From: Prevotella sp. UBA2850
GTDB lineage: Bacteria; Bacteroidota; Bacteroidia; Bacteroidales; Bacteroidaceae
Reading direction: 5' to 3'
Length of the DNA: 23,201 nucleotides
NCBI GenBank assembly: GCA_002350805.1
Contig: DEFO01000026.1
Location: forward strand, 1-23,201
In this document: piece after piece, positions 1 through 9,100 of the stretch
Numbering within the stretch: position 1 is the stretch's first letter
Layout of the letters: each line of letters starts with the position of its first letter
The notes under the pieces: generated by a model
What the model saw: the letters and a program-made list of their open reading frames with translations, nothing else
What the model was told of the DNA's origin: nothing
The model's database searches: none
Program-made: the position numbers and the translations under genes

Positions 1-1169
1 TCGATGGCCTTGTCGGGCAGGAAACGCTCGCTGATGTAGCGCTCGGAGAGTTGCACGGCTGCAATACAGGCATCGTCCTGGATACGCACCTTGTGGTGGT
101 TCTCGTAGCGCTCTTTCAATCCACGCAAGATGGAGATGGCACTCAGCTCGTCGGGCTCATCGACCATCACCGTCTGGAAGCGCCGCTCCAGGGCCTTGTC
201 CTTCTCGAAATACTTCTGATACTCGTTGAGCGTGGTGGCACCAATCGCCCTCAGCTCGCCGCGCGCCAAGGCCGGCTTCAGGATGTTGGCGGCGTCCATG
301 GCGCCCTCGCCACCGCCGGCTCCCACCAGCGTGTGAATCTCGTCGATGAAGAGGATGATGCGCCCCTCGCTCTTGGTCACCTCCTTGATGACACCCTTCA
401 GACGCTCCTCAAACTCACCCTTATACTTCGCACCTGCCACGAGCGCACCCATGTCGAGCGAGAACAGCTGCTTGTTCTTCAGGTTCTCGGGCACATCGCC
501 CCGCACAATACGCTGGGCCAGTCCCTCGACGATGGCGGTCTTACCCGTGCCCGGCTCACCTATCAAGATAGGGTTGTTCTTGGTTCGCCGGCTCAGGATC
601 TGAAGCAGACGGCGTATCTCGTCGTCGCGGCCGATGACGGGGTCAAGCTTGCCGGCACGGGCATCGGCCACCAGGTTCTTCGCATACTTGTCGAGCGCCT
701 GGTAGTTCTCGTCGCCGCTTTGCGACTTCACGCTATCGCCCTGACGAAGCTCGCGGATGGCCGCCAGCATGTCTTTCTCGTTCATGCCGGCATCTTTCAT
801 GATGCGGCTGGCCGTCGAGTTGACGTTGAGCAACGCCAGCAGAACGGGCTCCACGCTCACAAACTCGTCGCCCAACCTTCCGGCCATGTCCTCGGCCTTC
901 ACCAGCACCTGGTTGGCATCGCCCGAGAGATAGGGCTGGCCGCCTTGCACGCGAGGCAGATGCTGAATCTCATTGTCCACCAGCTGCTCAATATGTGCGC
1001 CATTCACCCCCAGCTTCTGGAAGATGAACGTCGTCACGTCTTTTCCTTTCTCCATGACGCCCTTCAGCAGATGCACGGGCTCTATGCTCTGCTGACCGGC
1101 TCGTTGCGCGGCATTCACCGCCTCCTGGACGGCCTCCTGCGCCTTGATCGTAAATTTGTCTAAGCTCAT
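1..1169 (-). CDS. clpB: ATP-dependent chaperone ClpB, N-terminal part (runs off left edge)
   Basis: This is the first 389 residues of a protein that is normally about 860 residues long. ClpB is a cytoplasmic hexameric AAA+ disaggregase that works with DnaK to rescue aggregated proteins after heat stress. The N-terminal substrate domain (about residues 1-145) opens with MSLDKFTIKAQEAV. The first AAA+ module follows, with Walker A GEPGTGKT at 204-211, the pore loop AGAKYKGEFE at 245-254 and Walker B IILFIDE at 271-277. The frame stays open to the window edge, so the middle domain and second ATPase lie outside. The ATG at 1167-1169 is preceded on the minus strand by AAAGGAG, a clear Shine-Dalgarno. 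ClpC or ClpA are alternatives, but the start and N-domain fit ClpB best. Confidence 0.95.
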   Translation of the reverse strand, partial: MSLDKFTIKAQEAVQEAVNAAQRAGQQSIEPVHLLKGVMEKGKDVTTFIFQKLGVNGAHIEQLVDNEIQHLPRVQGGQPYLSGDANQVLVKAEDMAGRLGDEFVSVEPVLLALLNVNSTASRIMKDAGMNEKDMLAAIRELRQGDSVKSQSGDENYQALDKYAKNLVADARAGKLDPVIGRDDEIRRLLQILSRRTKNNPILIGEPGTGKTAIVEGLAQRIVRGDVPENLKNKQLFSLDMGALVAGAKYKGEFEERLKGVIKEVTKSEGRIILFIDEIHTLVGAGGGEGAMDAANILKPALARGELRAIGATTLNEYQKYFEKDKALERRFQTVMVDEPDELSAISILRGLKERYENHHKVRIQDDACIAAVQLSERYISERFLPDKAI

Positions 1170-1248
1170 AGTTTTGCTCCTTTCTTCTTTTTTTGTTGAT
1201 TCTTTCTGCTTTTTTGCGCTCAAACTCCGTGCCCAACGAGGCGAAGCG

Positions 1249-1280
1249 GACAAAAAGTCAGTCGGCTATGCCTTTTTGTC
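1249..1280 (-). promoter_or_regulatory. Hairpin in the clpB 5' leader
   Basis: GACAAAAAG (1249-1257) pairs perfectly with CTTTTTGTC (1272-1280) around a 14-nt loop. It lies between the candidate clpB promoter and its start codon, so it would be transcribed as leader RNA. It could be a thermosensitive or stability structure; no function is established. Confidence 0.4.
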
Positions 1281-1342
1281 GGAATAAAATACCTTGCAAA
1301 TGTTTAAATTACGATAAAAGAAAGGTGTAGCATTTGGTCGTT

Positions 1343-1350
1343 CAAAGATA
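1343..1350 (-). promoter_or_regulatory. Candidate clpB promoter -7 element
   Basis: On the minus strand this reads TATCTTTG, a match to the Bacteroidota -7 consensus TAnnTTTG, about 175 nt upstream of the clpB ATG. No good -33 TTTG/TTG is seen at the usual distance, so the call is tentative. Confidence 0.35.
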
Positions 1351-1393
1351 AAACACGATATTTGGGCGGTTGAACCATTAACGACAAGAAAAC

Positions 1394-3025
1394 ATGATGA
1401 AATTGAAGACCATGTTGCAACACTTGTTGCGGAGTCCGAGGGAGTTTCCCGTGGAGGCCATCTTAGGATTGGTGTTCTTCGGCATTGCCGCCTGGCACAC
1501 CACGTTCATGCAATACGATGAGTCGACAGGGCAGCGCATGGGCAACTCGACGCCCAGCATTCTGCTATTGTTCGTCCCGCTCTTGGTGCTCACCTTCTAC
1601 CTGCACAAGGTGAACCGATGGGCCTACGTGGCATCGGGCTTTTTGTTCCTGCCCCTGATGGCCGTCAACCTGTGGCCGTTCCTCCAGACCTACGGCTTCT
1701 ACTTCACCTATGTGCTGGCGGCCATCCTGCTCGTCATCGGCACACGCCGCATGGACAACCGCACGTTCGGGGAGCATGCCCTGCATGTGGCCACGCAATT
1801 GTTCTTCGGCTTCCTCATTTCGGGAGCGCTCACGGTGGCGGCCGTTGCCATTGCCGGGTCGGTGGACTACATCTTCAACCTGCATTACGAGCGCATCTAC
1901 GAGTATATCTGGCAATTCATCTGGCTGGCCATCGCGCCCCAGGTATGCTGCTCGCTCATCGCCCACGGCGAGGACGAGGAGCATGAGCCGGCAAAGGTGT
2001 TGCAACTGATGCAGAACTTCATCCTCTCGCCTGCCGTCATCATCTATACGGTCATTCTCTACCTCTACTTCATCAAGATCACCCTGGAGTGGGACTTGCC
2101 CAAAGGCGGCGTGGCATGGATGGTGATGGCGTTCATCACGGTGGCGCTCGTGGGGTGTCTGGCTCAACACGTGCTCAGCCGCAGGTATTACGATTGGTTT
2201 TACCGCCGTTTCACATGGATAGCCATTCCGCCACTCATCATGTTCTGGGTGGGCTCGCTCTATCGCATCCGCTTGTATGGCTTCACCGAAAGCCGTTTCT
2301 ACCTGACGGTGGCCGGGGTGCTGATGACGCTCTTCGTGCTGATGCTATTGTGGAGACGCACCAACCGCTTCCAGCTGATGACCTTGATCTTCGGAGCGGC
2401 CGTCGTGCTCTTCACCTACATTCCCGGCATCTCGGCCCACGACATCGGCCTGAAGTGCCAGCAGGCACGCCTGAAGCAACTCATCACCCAACTGAACCTG
2501 GCAGACCCCAAGACGGGCAAGTTGCATAAGAAGATAGCCACGGAGGGAATCGTCACCGATAGCCTGCTTTGCATGCAATATCGCGAGGCCTGCAATGTCA
2601 TCAGATATGTGAACAACGGCATGGGAGACGACAAGTTCGTGCAACAATATGGCGAGTGGGACATGAGTGAGTATGACTTCAACTTTCAGCATTGGGTCGT
2701 CGACGATTCCGAATCCGACTTGTATTGGATGAAGCAGCCCGTTGACTTGGGCGACTATCGCATCATGGGACCTGCCGACGACTACACGTCGAGCATGGAG
2801 AACGGGCGGTTTGTGGTTCGCAACCAGCTGAACGAGATAGTGATGAGCGACCCCATCAACGAACGAGTGAAGAATGACCCACAATGGAAAGAACACCTGG
2901 AGCAGGTGATGGTGTGCCGCAACGACTCACTCCTGATTGTGCTCAGCAACATTTGGGTAGAAAAAGATAGCGTGGAGCGCTTCGAGTATAATAACATCAT
3001 CTATAAAAAGGCTCCTCGCAGATAG
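1394..3025 (+). CDS. DUF4153 family integral membrane protein
   Basis: This 543-residue protein has roughly ten hydrophobic segments in the first 350 residues, for example around GLVFFGIAAW, ILLLFVPLLVLTFYL and LIFGAAVVLFTYI. A hydrophilic C-terminal domain of about 190 residues follows. The segment LYRIRLYGFTESRFYL and the post-membrane stretch with QARLKQLITQLNL match what I remember of DUF4153 proteins in Bacteroidota. Their function is unknown; they are sometimes annotated as possible sensors or transporters, without proof. No catalytic motif is visible. ATG codons occur at 1394 and 1397, and the first is used here. The gene stands alone between divergent clpB and convergent cellobiose phosphorylase, and it ends at a strong hairpin. 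Confidence 0.8.
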   Translation: MMKLKTMLQHLLRSPREFPVEAILGLVFFGIAAWHTTFMQYDESTGQRMGNSTPSILLLFVPLLVLTFYLHKVNRWAYVASGFLFLPLMAVNLWPFLQTYGFYFTYVLAAILLVIGTRRMDNRTFGEHALHVATQLFFGFLISGALTVAAVAIAGSVDYIFNLHYERIYEYIWQFIWLAIAPQVCCSLIAHGEDEEHEPAKVLQLMQNFILSPAVIIYTVILYLYFIKITLEWDLPKGGVAWMVMAFITVALVGCLAQHVLSRRYYDWFYRRFTWIAIPPLIMFWVGSLYRIRLYGFTESRFYLTVAGVLMTLFVLMLLWRRTNRFQLMTLIFGAAVVLFTYIPGISAHDIGLKCQQARLKQLITQLNLADPKTGKLHKKIATEGIVTDSLLCMQYREACNVIRYVNNGMGDDKFVQQYGEWDMSEYDFNFQHWVVDDSESDLYWMKQPVDLGDYRIMGPADDYTSSMENGRFVVRNQLNEIVMSDPINERVKNDPQWKEHLEQVMVCRNDSLLIVLSNIWVEKDSVERFEYNNIIYKKAPRR

Positions 3026-3039
3026 CCCAAAGCCTTTAG

Positions 3040-3082
3040 AGCCCCCTCCAAGGCCCCTCTGGGAGTCTGGAGGGGGCTTTTA
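3040..3082 (+). terminator. Rho-independent terminator after the DUF4153 gene
   Basis: AGCCCCCTCCA (3040-3050) pairs perfectly over 11 bp with TGGAGGGGGCT (3068-3078) and is followed by a short T run. It lies 15 bp past the stop codon. The opposite strand lacks a T run, so it should act mainly on rightward transcripts. Confidence 0.8.
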
Positions 3083-3106
3083 CACCGCCAGAACAATTCT
3101 CCACTA

Positions 3107-3188
3107 AATTGTCAATTGTCAATTATCCATTATCAATTGTCAATTGATTTATCCATAGTCCATTGTCCATTATCAATTATCAATTGAA
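3107..3188. repeat. Degenerate 7-bp tandem repeat array, intergenic
   Basis: The array holds eleven units with consensus (A/C)ATT(A/G)TC. It runs AATTGTC, AATTGTC, AATTATC, CATTATC, AATTGTC, AATTGAT, then a 12-nt spacer, then CATTGTC, CATTATC, AATTATC, AATTGAA. It fills the convergent gap between the DUF4153 terminator and the end of the cellobiose phosphorylase gene. The same unit recurs at 22264-22333. Confidence 0.85.
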
Positions 3189-3195
3189 TCCACAT

Positions 3196-5790
3196 TCACA
3201 TTACCGCCTCCACATGATGCTTTCCCTCGCTATAGGGAACGAGGTTACCCTTGATGGCCATGCCGTCGACGGTAACCGAGCTCACGCCCTTCTGGCGCCC
3301 ATGGGGATTTCTCACCACTATCTCGTATTCGGCATGGCGGAACTTGCGGCAGACGGTATAGCCCGTGGCCGTCGCGGGCAGACAGGGGTCGATCAGCAAA
3401 CCGTCGTATTGGGGTTTGATGCCAAGTATGTATTGCGAGACGGTGAGCCACATCCAGGCGGCCGTGCCCGTCAGCCACGAGTTCTTACCCTCACCGGGGC
3501 GGGCGGCATCCTTGCCGGCCACCATCTGGCAATTGACGTAGGGCTCCACCTTGTGTAGCGTCTGGTATTTCTCCTCGACATACGACGGCAGAATCTTCGT
3601 GTAATGCGTCCACGCATCGTCGCCACGGCCGGCCATCGTCTCGCCGATGATCACCCACGGATTGTTGTGGCAGAAGATACCGGCATTCTCCTTGTAACCC
3701 TCGGGATAGCTGGAAATCTCGCCGTACTCGTAGAGGTATTTCGAGTATGCCGGATGGTTGAGCACCATGCCATGCTCGCACTCCAGGTATTTCTTGCAGG
3801 CATCGAGGCTCTTGGCCACCATACCCTCCTTGGCACCTATCTCGGCCATGGTGCACCAGCCCTGGCTCTCGATGAATATCTTGCCTTCCTCACATTCGTT
3901 CGACCCTATCTTACGACCGAAATAATCGTAGGCCCGCAGATACCACTCGCCGTCCCAGCCATGGCGCTTCACGGCCTCTGTCATCTCGTCGACAGCCTGT
4001 TGCATGCGGGCGGCCTCGTCGGAGAACGCTGGTGACGAGGTGTTTTCGGCAAGTTTCTTGCAAAGAGCGATGTATTCCTTGCCCGTGACGACAAAGAGTC
4101 CGGCAATCATCAACGACTCAGCCTTCGAGCCCTCGCTCTTGTTCTCGGTCGTCTGGAAACTCTCGTTCGGGTCCCACGAGAAGCAGTTGAGGTTCAGGCA
4201 ATCGTTCCAGTCGGCACGCCCGATGAGCGGCAGACGATGGGGCCCGAGATGGTCGATGACATGGTTCATCGACACCCGCAAGTGCTCAAATAGTGTTACC
4301 TCCGTGCCCGGCTGGTTGTCGAAGGGCACCATCTCGTCGAGTATCGAGAAGTCGCCCGTCTCCTTCAGATAGGCCACCGTACCGAAGATCAGCCAGCAGG
4401 GATCGTCGTTGAACCCTCCGCCGATGTCGTTGTTGCCTCGTTTGGTGAGCGGCTGATACTGATGGTAGCAGCCACCGTCGGGGAATTGCGTGGAGGCTAT
4501 GTCGATGATACGCTGGCGCGCACGGCTCGGTATCTGATGGACAAAGCCCACCAAGTCCTGGTTGGAGTCGCGGAATCCCATGCCTCGTCCGATGCCACTC
4601 TCGAAGAAAGAGGCCGAGCGCGAGAAGTTGAAGGTGACCATACATTGATACTGGTTCCAGATGTTCACCATCCGGTCGAGTTTCTCGTTGCCCGTCCGCA
4701 CGCTATAGATGCTCAACAGGCGGTTCCAATAGTCTTGCAACTCGGCAAAGGCCGCATCGACCTTCTCGGTGGTGTCCAGCCGCTCTATCGTGGCATGGGC
4801 CTTTTCCTTATTGATGACCTGCGGGGCCGAGAACTTCTTGTCGGGCTCGTTCTCGACATATCCCAGCACGAAGATCAGGTCTTTCTGCTCGCCCGGTTGC
4901 AATTCCACCTCTATATAATGCGAGGCGATGGGACTCCAGCCGTGGGCATGGCTATTGCGCGGACGGCCTTCGACGACGGCTTGCGGGGCATCGAAGCCGT
5001 TGTACAAGCCCACAAACGACTCGCGGTCGGTATCGAAGCCCTGTATCTCGGCGTTCACATGATAGAAGGCATAGTGGTTGCGGCGCTCCCGGTATTCGGT
5101 CTTATGGTAGATGGTAGAGCCCTCTATCTCCACCTCGCCGGTCGAGAAGTTGCGCTGGAAGTTCTCCATGTCGGTAGCGGCATTCCACAAGCACCACTCC
5201 TCCAACGAGAACAGCTTCAGATGCTTCACCTCACCACTCAAGTTCTTCAGGGTGAGCTTCTGCACCTCGGCCCATGTCTTGAGCGGAACGAAGAACAACA
5301 CCGATGCCTCTACATCGTTCTTCCGTCCCGTGATGCGCGTGTAGCCCATGCCATGGCGGCACTCATAGAAGTCGAGCGGCGTCTTGCATGGCTTCCAACC
5401 GGGAGACCAGATGAGCTGAGAGGTTTCTGGGAGCTGAGAACTGAGAACTGAGAACGGAGAGGTATGATTTGCTTTTTCTGCTTGAGAAGCTTCACTATGG
5501 CTTGTGCTCAAGCCCTGAGGCATATCATACCTCTCAGCTCTCAACTCTCCGTTCTCAACTATATAAAAGTATCTGCCGCCATTGTCCATCGGCACATTAT
5601 TGTAGCGATAGCGGGTGATGCGGCGGAACTTAGCGTCTTTATAGAACGAATAGCCGCCGGCCGTATTAGAGATCAGCGAGAAGAAATCCTCGTTGCCCAG
5701 ATAGTTGATCCAAGGCCACGGAGTCTGCGGATCGGTAATCACATACTCGCGGCGTGCGTCGTCAAAATGACCGTATTTTTTCTGATTCAT
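3196..5790 (-). CDS. Cellobiose phosphorylase (GH94), cytoplasmic, with an in-frame insertion
   Basis: The enzyme splits cellobiose with inorganic phosphate into glucose 1-phosphate and glucose. The 864 residues match the family along their full length: N-terminal YGHFDDARREYVITDP, GRGMGFRDSNQD at 401-412, YHQYQPLTKRGNNDIGG at 442-458, the catalytic motif RADWNDCLNLNC at 525-536 holding the general-acid Asp, and FCHNNPWVIIGET at 706-718. There is no signal peptide, so it acts in the cytoplasm. Usual length is about 810-825. The excess comes from a block at about residues 78-127, encoded by an inverted 7-bp repeat element, which replaces the short loop before the WSPGW segment. The gene is divergent from susC-susD, which suggests that pair imports cello-oligosaccharides. 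Laminaribiose or other GH94 specificities are less likely given the close match to cellobiose phosphorylases. Confidence 0.92.
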   Translation of the reverse strand: MNQKKYGHFDDARREYVITDPQTPWPWINYLGNEDFFSLISNTAGGYSFYKDAKFRRITRYRYNNVPMDNGGRYFYIVENGELRAERYDMPQGLSTSHSEASQAEKANHTSPFSVLSSQLPETSQLIWSPGWKPCKTPLDFYECRHGMGYTRITGRKNDVEASVLFFVPLKTWAEVQKLTLKNLSGEVKHLKLFSLEEWCLWNAATDMENFQRNFSTGEVEIEGSTIYHKTEYRERRNHYAFYHVNAEIQGFDTDRESFVGLYNGFDAPQAVVEGRPRNSHAHGWSPIASHYIEVELQPGEQKDLIFVLGYVENEPDKKFSAPQVINKEKAHATIERLDTTEKVDAAFAELQDYWNRLLSIYSVRTGNEKLDRMVNIWNQYQCMVTFNFSRSASFFESGIGRGMGFRDSNQDLVGFVHQIPSRARQRIIDIASTQFPDGGCYHQYQPLTKRGNNDIGGGFNDDPCWLIFGTVAYLKETGDFSILDEMVPFDNQPGTEVTLFEHLRVSMNHVIDHLGPHRLPLIGRADWNDCLNLNCFSWDPNESFQTTENKSEGSKAESLMIAGLFVVTGKEYIALCKKLAENTSSPAFSDEAARMQQAVDEMTEAVKRHGWDGEWYLRAYDYFGRKIGSNECEEGKIFIESQGWCTMAEIGAKEGMVAKSLDACKKYLECEHGMVLNHPAYSKYLYEYGEISSYPEGYKENAGIFCHNNPWVIIGETMAGRGDDAWTHYTKILPSYVEEKYQTLHKVEPYVNCQMVAGKDAARPGEGKNSWLTGTAAWMWLTVSQYILGIKPQYDGLLIDPCLPATATGYTVCRKFRHAEYEIVVRNPHGRQKGVSSVTVDGMAIKGNLVPYSEGKHHVEAVM
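5413..5558. repeat. Inverted 7-bp-repeat element inserted in frame in the GH94 gene
   Basis: The left arm is built of 7-nt units (GAGCTGA, GAACTGA, GAACTGA, GAACGGA at 5431-5458). The right arm holds complementary units (CTCTCAG, CTCTCAA, CTCTCCG, TTCTCAA at 5531-5558). Exact inverted matches are GAGAGGTATGAT (5457-5468) with 5524-5535, TGAGAACGGAGAG (5449-5461) with 5545-5557, and GCTTGAG (5480-5486) with 5507-5513. The element has no stop in the coding frame and encodes about residues 78-125 of the phosphorylase. Confidence 0.85.
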
Positions 5791-5830
5791 GGCAGAATGA
5801 ATTTTTTACTTGTGACAAACTAATTTCTTT

Positions 5831-5839
5831 GCAAAGGTA
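5831..5839 (-). promoter_or_regulatory. Promoter -7 element for the cellobiose phosphorylase gene
   Basis: On the minus strand this reads TACCTTTGC, an exact TAnnTTTG match about 41 nt upstream of the ATG. A TTG lies 23 nt further upstream (5863-5865), slightly longer than the usual spacing. The rest of the 5791-6150 gap is AT-rich, with a weak GTGAA/TTCAC inverted repeat near 5930 and the susC promoter. No open reading frame is credible there. Confidence 0.55.
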
Positions 5840-5999
5840 ATGAAACTAATGAAGAAAAACGACAATTCGTACGAAAAACTACGCAAACCGTAAAAATGAT
5901 GCTCCTTCTTTTGATGATGTGAAAACCATTCACGGAAAACAGTTGCAAGTAATAATAGTTAAAAAAAGTATAATAAATGAATTTTTTATAATTTTATGC

Positions 6000-6031
6000 T
6001 TGCATTTGTTAAGAATATTACCTATATTTGC
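6000..6031 (+). promoter_or_regulatory. susC-susD promoter
   Basis: TTG at 6000-6002 and TATATTTGC at 6023-6031 are separated by 20 nt, which fits the Bacteroidota sigma-ABfr promoter form. This leaves a leader of about 110 nt before the susC ATG. No regulator gene (HTCS or SusR type) is present in the window to link to it. Confidence 0.7.
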
Positions 6032-6150
6032 ACATCAACTACAAATACTTCATAACTCTCATTGCTGAGCTATGCATGCTGGACTTACTAATATTGGGTT
6101 GAAAGAAATATCCATCTAACTTAAACAATAAATTTTAAAACAGAGAGATT

Positions 6151-9100
6151 ATGAAGAAAAGGGTATGTTTTATTTTCGCCAGTTTGTTCCTATTTGTTGG
6201 AATGGCAATGGCCCAGATGAAAGTAACCGGTAAGGTGGTCGCTTTTGACGACGGCGAGCCCATTATGGGTGCTACCGTACAATTGAAAGGCGACAACAAA
6301 ATCGGTACAGTAACCGACGGGGGAGGTAATTTTACGCTTACCGTCCCCAACCGCAATTCCGTGCTGCGTTTCACGTACATCGGAATGGTTCCCCACGAGG
6401 AGGTAGCCAAGCCCAACATGCTCATACGTATGCAAGACAATCCCAACGACCTCGACGAGGTGATTGTGGTGGCTTATGGCACACAGAAGAAAACCACGCT
6501 GACTGGCTCTATCCAGGAAGTGAAGAGCGAGGCTATTGAGATGCGCCCCACCTCGAGCGTTGCCTCTGCCTTGGAGGGAACTGTGACGGGTGTGCAGGTG
6601 AACAGCACTTACGGTCAGCCCGGTGAGGACCCCAGCATCCGCATTCGCGGTGTGGGAACCGTCAACGGTGATTCCAGTCCGTTGTACATCCTCGACGGCG
6701 TGCCCTTCGGTGGCAACATTTCCGACCTGAACCCTGCCGACATCGAGTCGATGTCCGTGCTGAAAGACGCCGCCTCGGCAGCTCTTTACGGAAACCGTGC
6801 CTCTAACGGTGTGATTCTGATTACCACAAAGAAGGGAAAACACGGCAAGATGAACGTCAGCCTCGACATCAAGCAAGGTACTTACAACCGAGGTATCAAG
6901 GAGTATGCCACCATCAACGCCTTCGAGTCGGTGGAGATGGAGTGGCAGAACCTGAGAAACTATGAACTGATTCGTGGCGTCTCCGACGAAGAGGCCAAGG
7001 AAACAGCCACCAAGTCGCTTGCCGACCACATGCTGCTCAACATCTTCAACAAGCCTTATGAGAGCATACTCGATAGCAACGGAAAGATTGTATCCGGTAC
7101 GGACATCCTGAACGGATATAAGGATGACCTGAACTGGTTCGACCAGGCCATCGTCTCTGGCCATCGTCAGGAGTACAACATCAGTGTTAATGGTGCCAAC
7201 GATAAGGCCGATTACCTGGTTTCATTAGGTTATCTCGACGAGAATGGATATATGGAGAGTTCTGGTTTCGACCGCCTGTCGGCACGTGTATCTGCCAATC
7301 TTCAACCGAAGAAGTGGTTTAAGACAGGTCTGAACATTGCAGTTACCCATCAGAATCACCACACATCCTATAGTACGGGAACCAGCACGATTGCCAACCC
7401 GTTCTATTTCTGCCGTTACATCGCTCCCATCTATCCCGTTCACCTGCACGATGCCACTACAGGCGAATACCTGCTCGATGGCAATGGCAATAAGCAGTGG
7501 GACGGCGGTTCTTATAAAGACAGTAACGGCGATGAGATCATCAACAGAAAATGGAATACCGACCGCCACGTTATTTGGGAGAATCTTGCCAACATCGACA
7601 AGACCGTGCGCAACACCATGAATGGTATCGCATACGTGGACTTCATCCTGCCCTACAACTTCACCTTATCGTTCAAAGGCAATCTGAACCTTCGGTCTAC
7701 TGTAGAGCGATCGTTCGACAACTCGTTAGTCGGTGACGGAAAAGGATCAAACGGTCGTGCCAAGCGCGAGGAATATCAATACAAGAACTACAACTTCCAA
7801 CAGCAGCTGCACTGGAACCATGAATATGGTATTCACTCGATTGACGCTTTGCTTGGCCACGAGAACTACTATTATAACTATAACTACATGTACGGTTATA
7901 AGACCAACGAGGTATTCTCTGGGAAGACGACCCTGCGTAACTATACTGAAATCAGCAACCTCTACGACTATGGCAACAACTACCGCACAGAGTCGTACCT
8001 GGGTCGTGTGCGCTATGGCTACGACAACCGCTACAATGCTGAGGTCAGCTTCCGTCGCGACGGTTCTTCACGCTTCCACAAGAGTTCTCGCTGGGGTAAC
8101 TTCTGGTCGGCTGGTGCCAACTGGGTCATCTCCAATGAGGAGTTCATGAAGAAGTACGACTGGGTGGACTATCTGAAGCTGCGTGCCGACTATGGTGAGG
8201 TAGGTAACGATGCCGGTTCGGGCTACTATGCCTACTGGTCGCTCTACTATGCCACACAGAATGCCAACAAGGGTGGTTACTGGATCTACCAGCTGCCGAA
8301 TGAGGAACTGCAGTGGGAGACCGGACAGTCGTGGGGTATTGGCATCGACGCCCGTCTGTTCAAGCGCTGGAACTTCAGCCTGGAGTACTTCGACAAGCGC
8401 AACAAAGACCTGCTCTTCGACGTGAACCAGCCACTCTCGGCAGGTGCCACATCGACTAACCCGGCAGAGTCGGTCATCACCAAGAACATTGGTACCATCT
8501 CTAACAGAGGTATCGAGTTCTCGACCGACGTAGACGTGTTCAAGAATCGCGACTGGCGCGTCAACCTCAATGCCAGCATCACATGGCTGAAGAACAAGGT
8601 CATCAAGATGCCAGAAGAGAACAAAGACGGTATCATCGACGGAACAAAGAAGATTGTAGAAGGCAGAGACCGCTACTCTTACTGGATGTACACATGGGTA
8701 GGTATCAACCAGCGAAACGGACTCTCACTCTATAAGTTCAACGACGAGGATTATTACTTCGAGGACGCCGAGGGTAATGTCTATGGTGATGCAGAGAATG
8801 GCTCTGCGATTACGGGTGCAAAGAAACTGGCTGCTGTGGAGGTTATTGACGGACAGGCTTACACTTACACCACCACCTATGCCAAGAAGGAATGGCACGG
8901 ATCGGCCATGCCAAAGGCATACGGCAGTTTCGGTCTGACAGCTTCGTGGAAATCGTTGAGCCTATACACACTGTTCACTTATTCGCTGGGCGGTAAGGTT
9001 ATCGACACCAACTATGCTTCGCTCATGTCGGCTAGTGCCAACCCCACAGCTATGCACAAGGACGTGTTGAAGTCGTGGACCTATGAGCAGCGCACTGAGG

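Noticed and set aside
51..1163. Long rightward open frame opposite clpB
   Set aside because: It mirrors the clpB coding strand, has no recognisable domain, and clpB on the minus strand is unmistakable. Similar long antisense frames at 4462-5451, 12467-13792 and 15575-16996 are rejected for the same reason.
988..1236. Small leftward frame overlapping the clpB start (basic, Lys/Arg-rich N-terminus)
   Set aside because: Its first part is A-rich leader DNA and the rest is clpB read in another frame. No sign of a real leader peptide.
3107..3188. CRISPR array
   Set aside because: Units are 7 nt and contiguous, without spacers of uniform length, and there are no cas genes.
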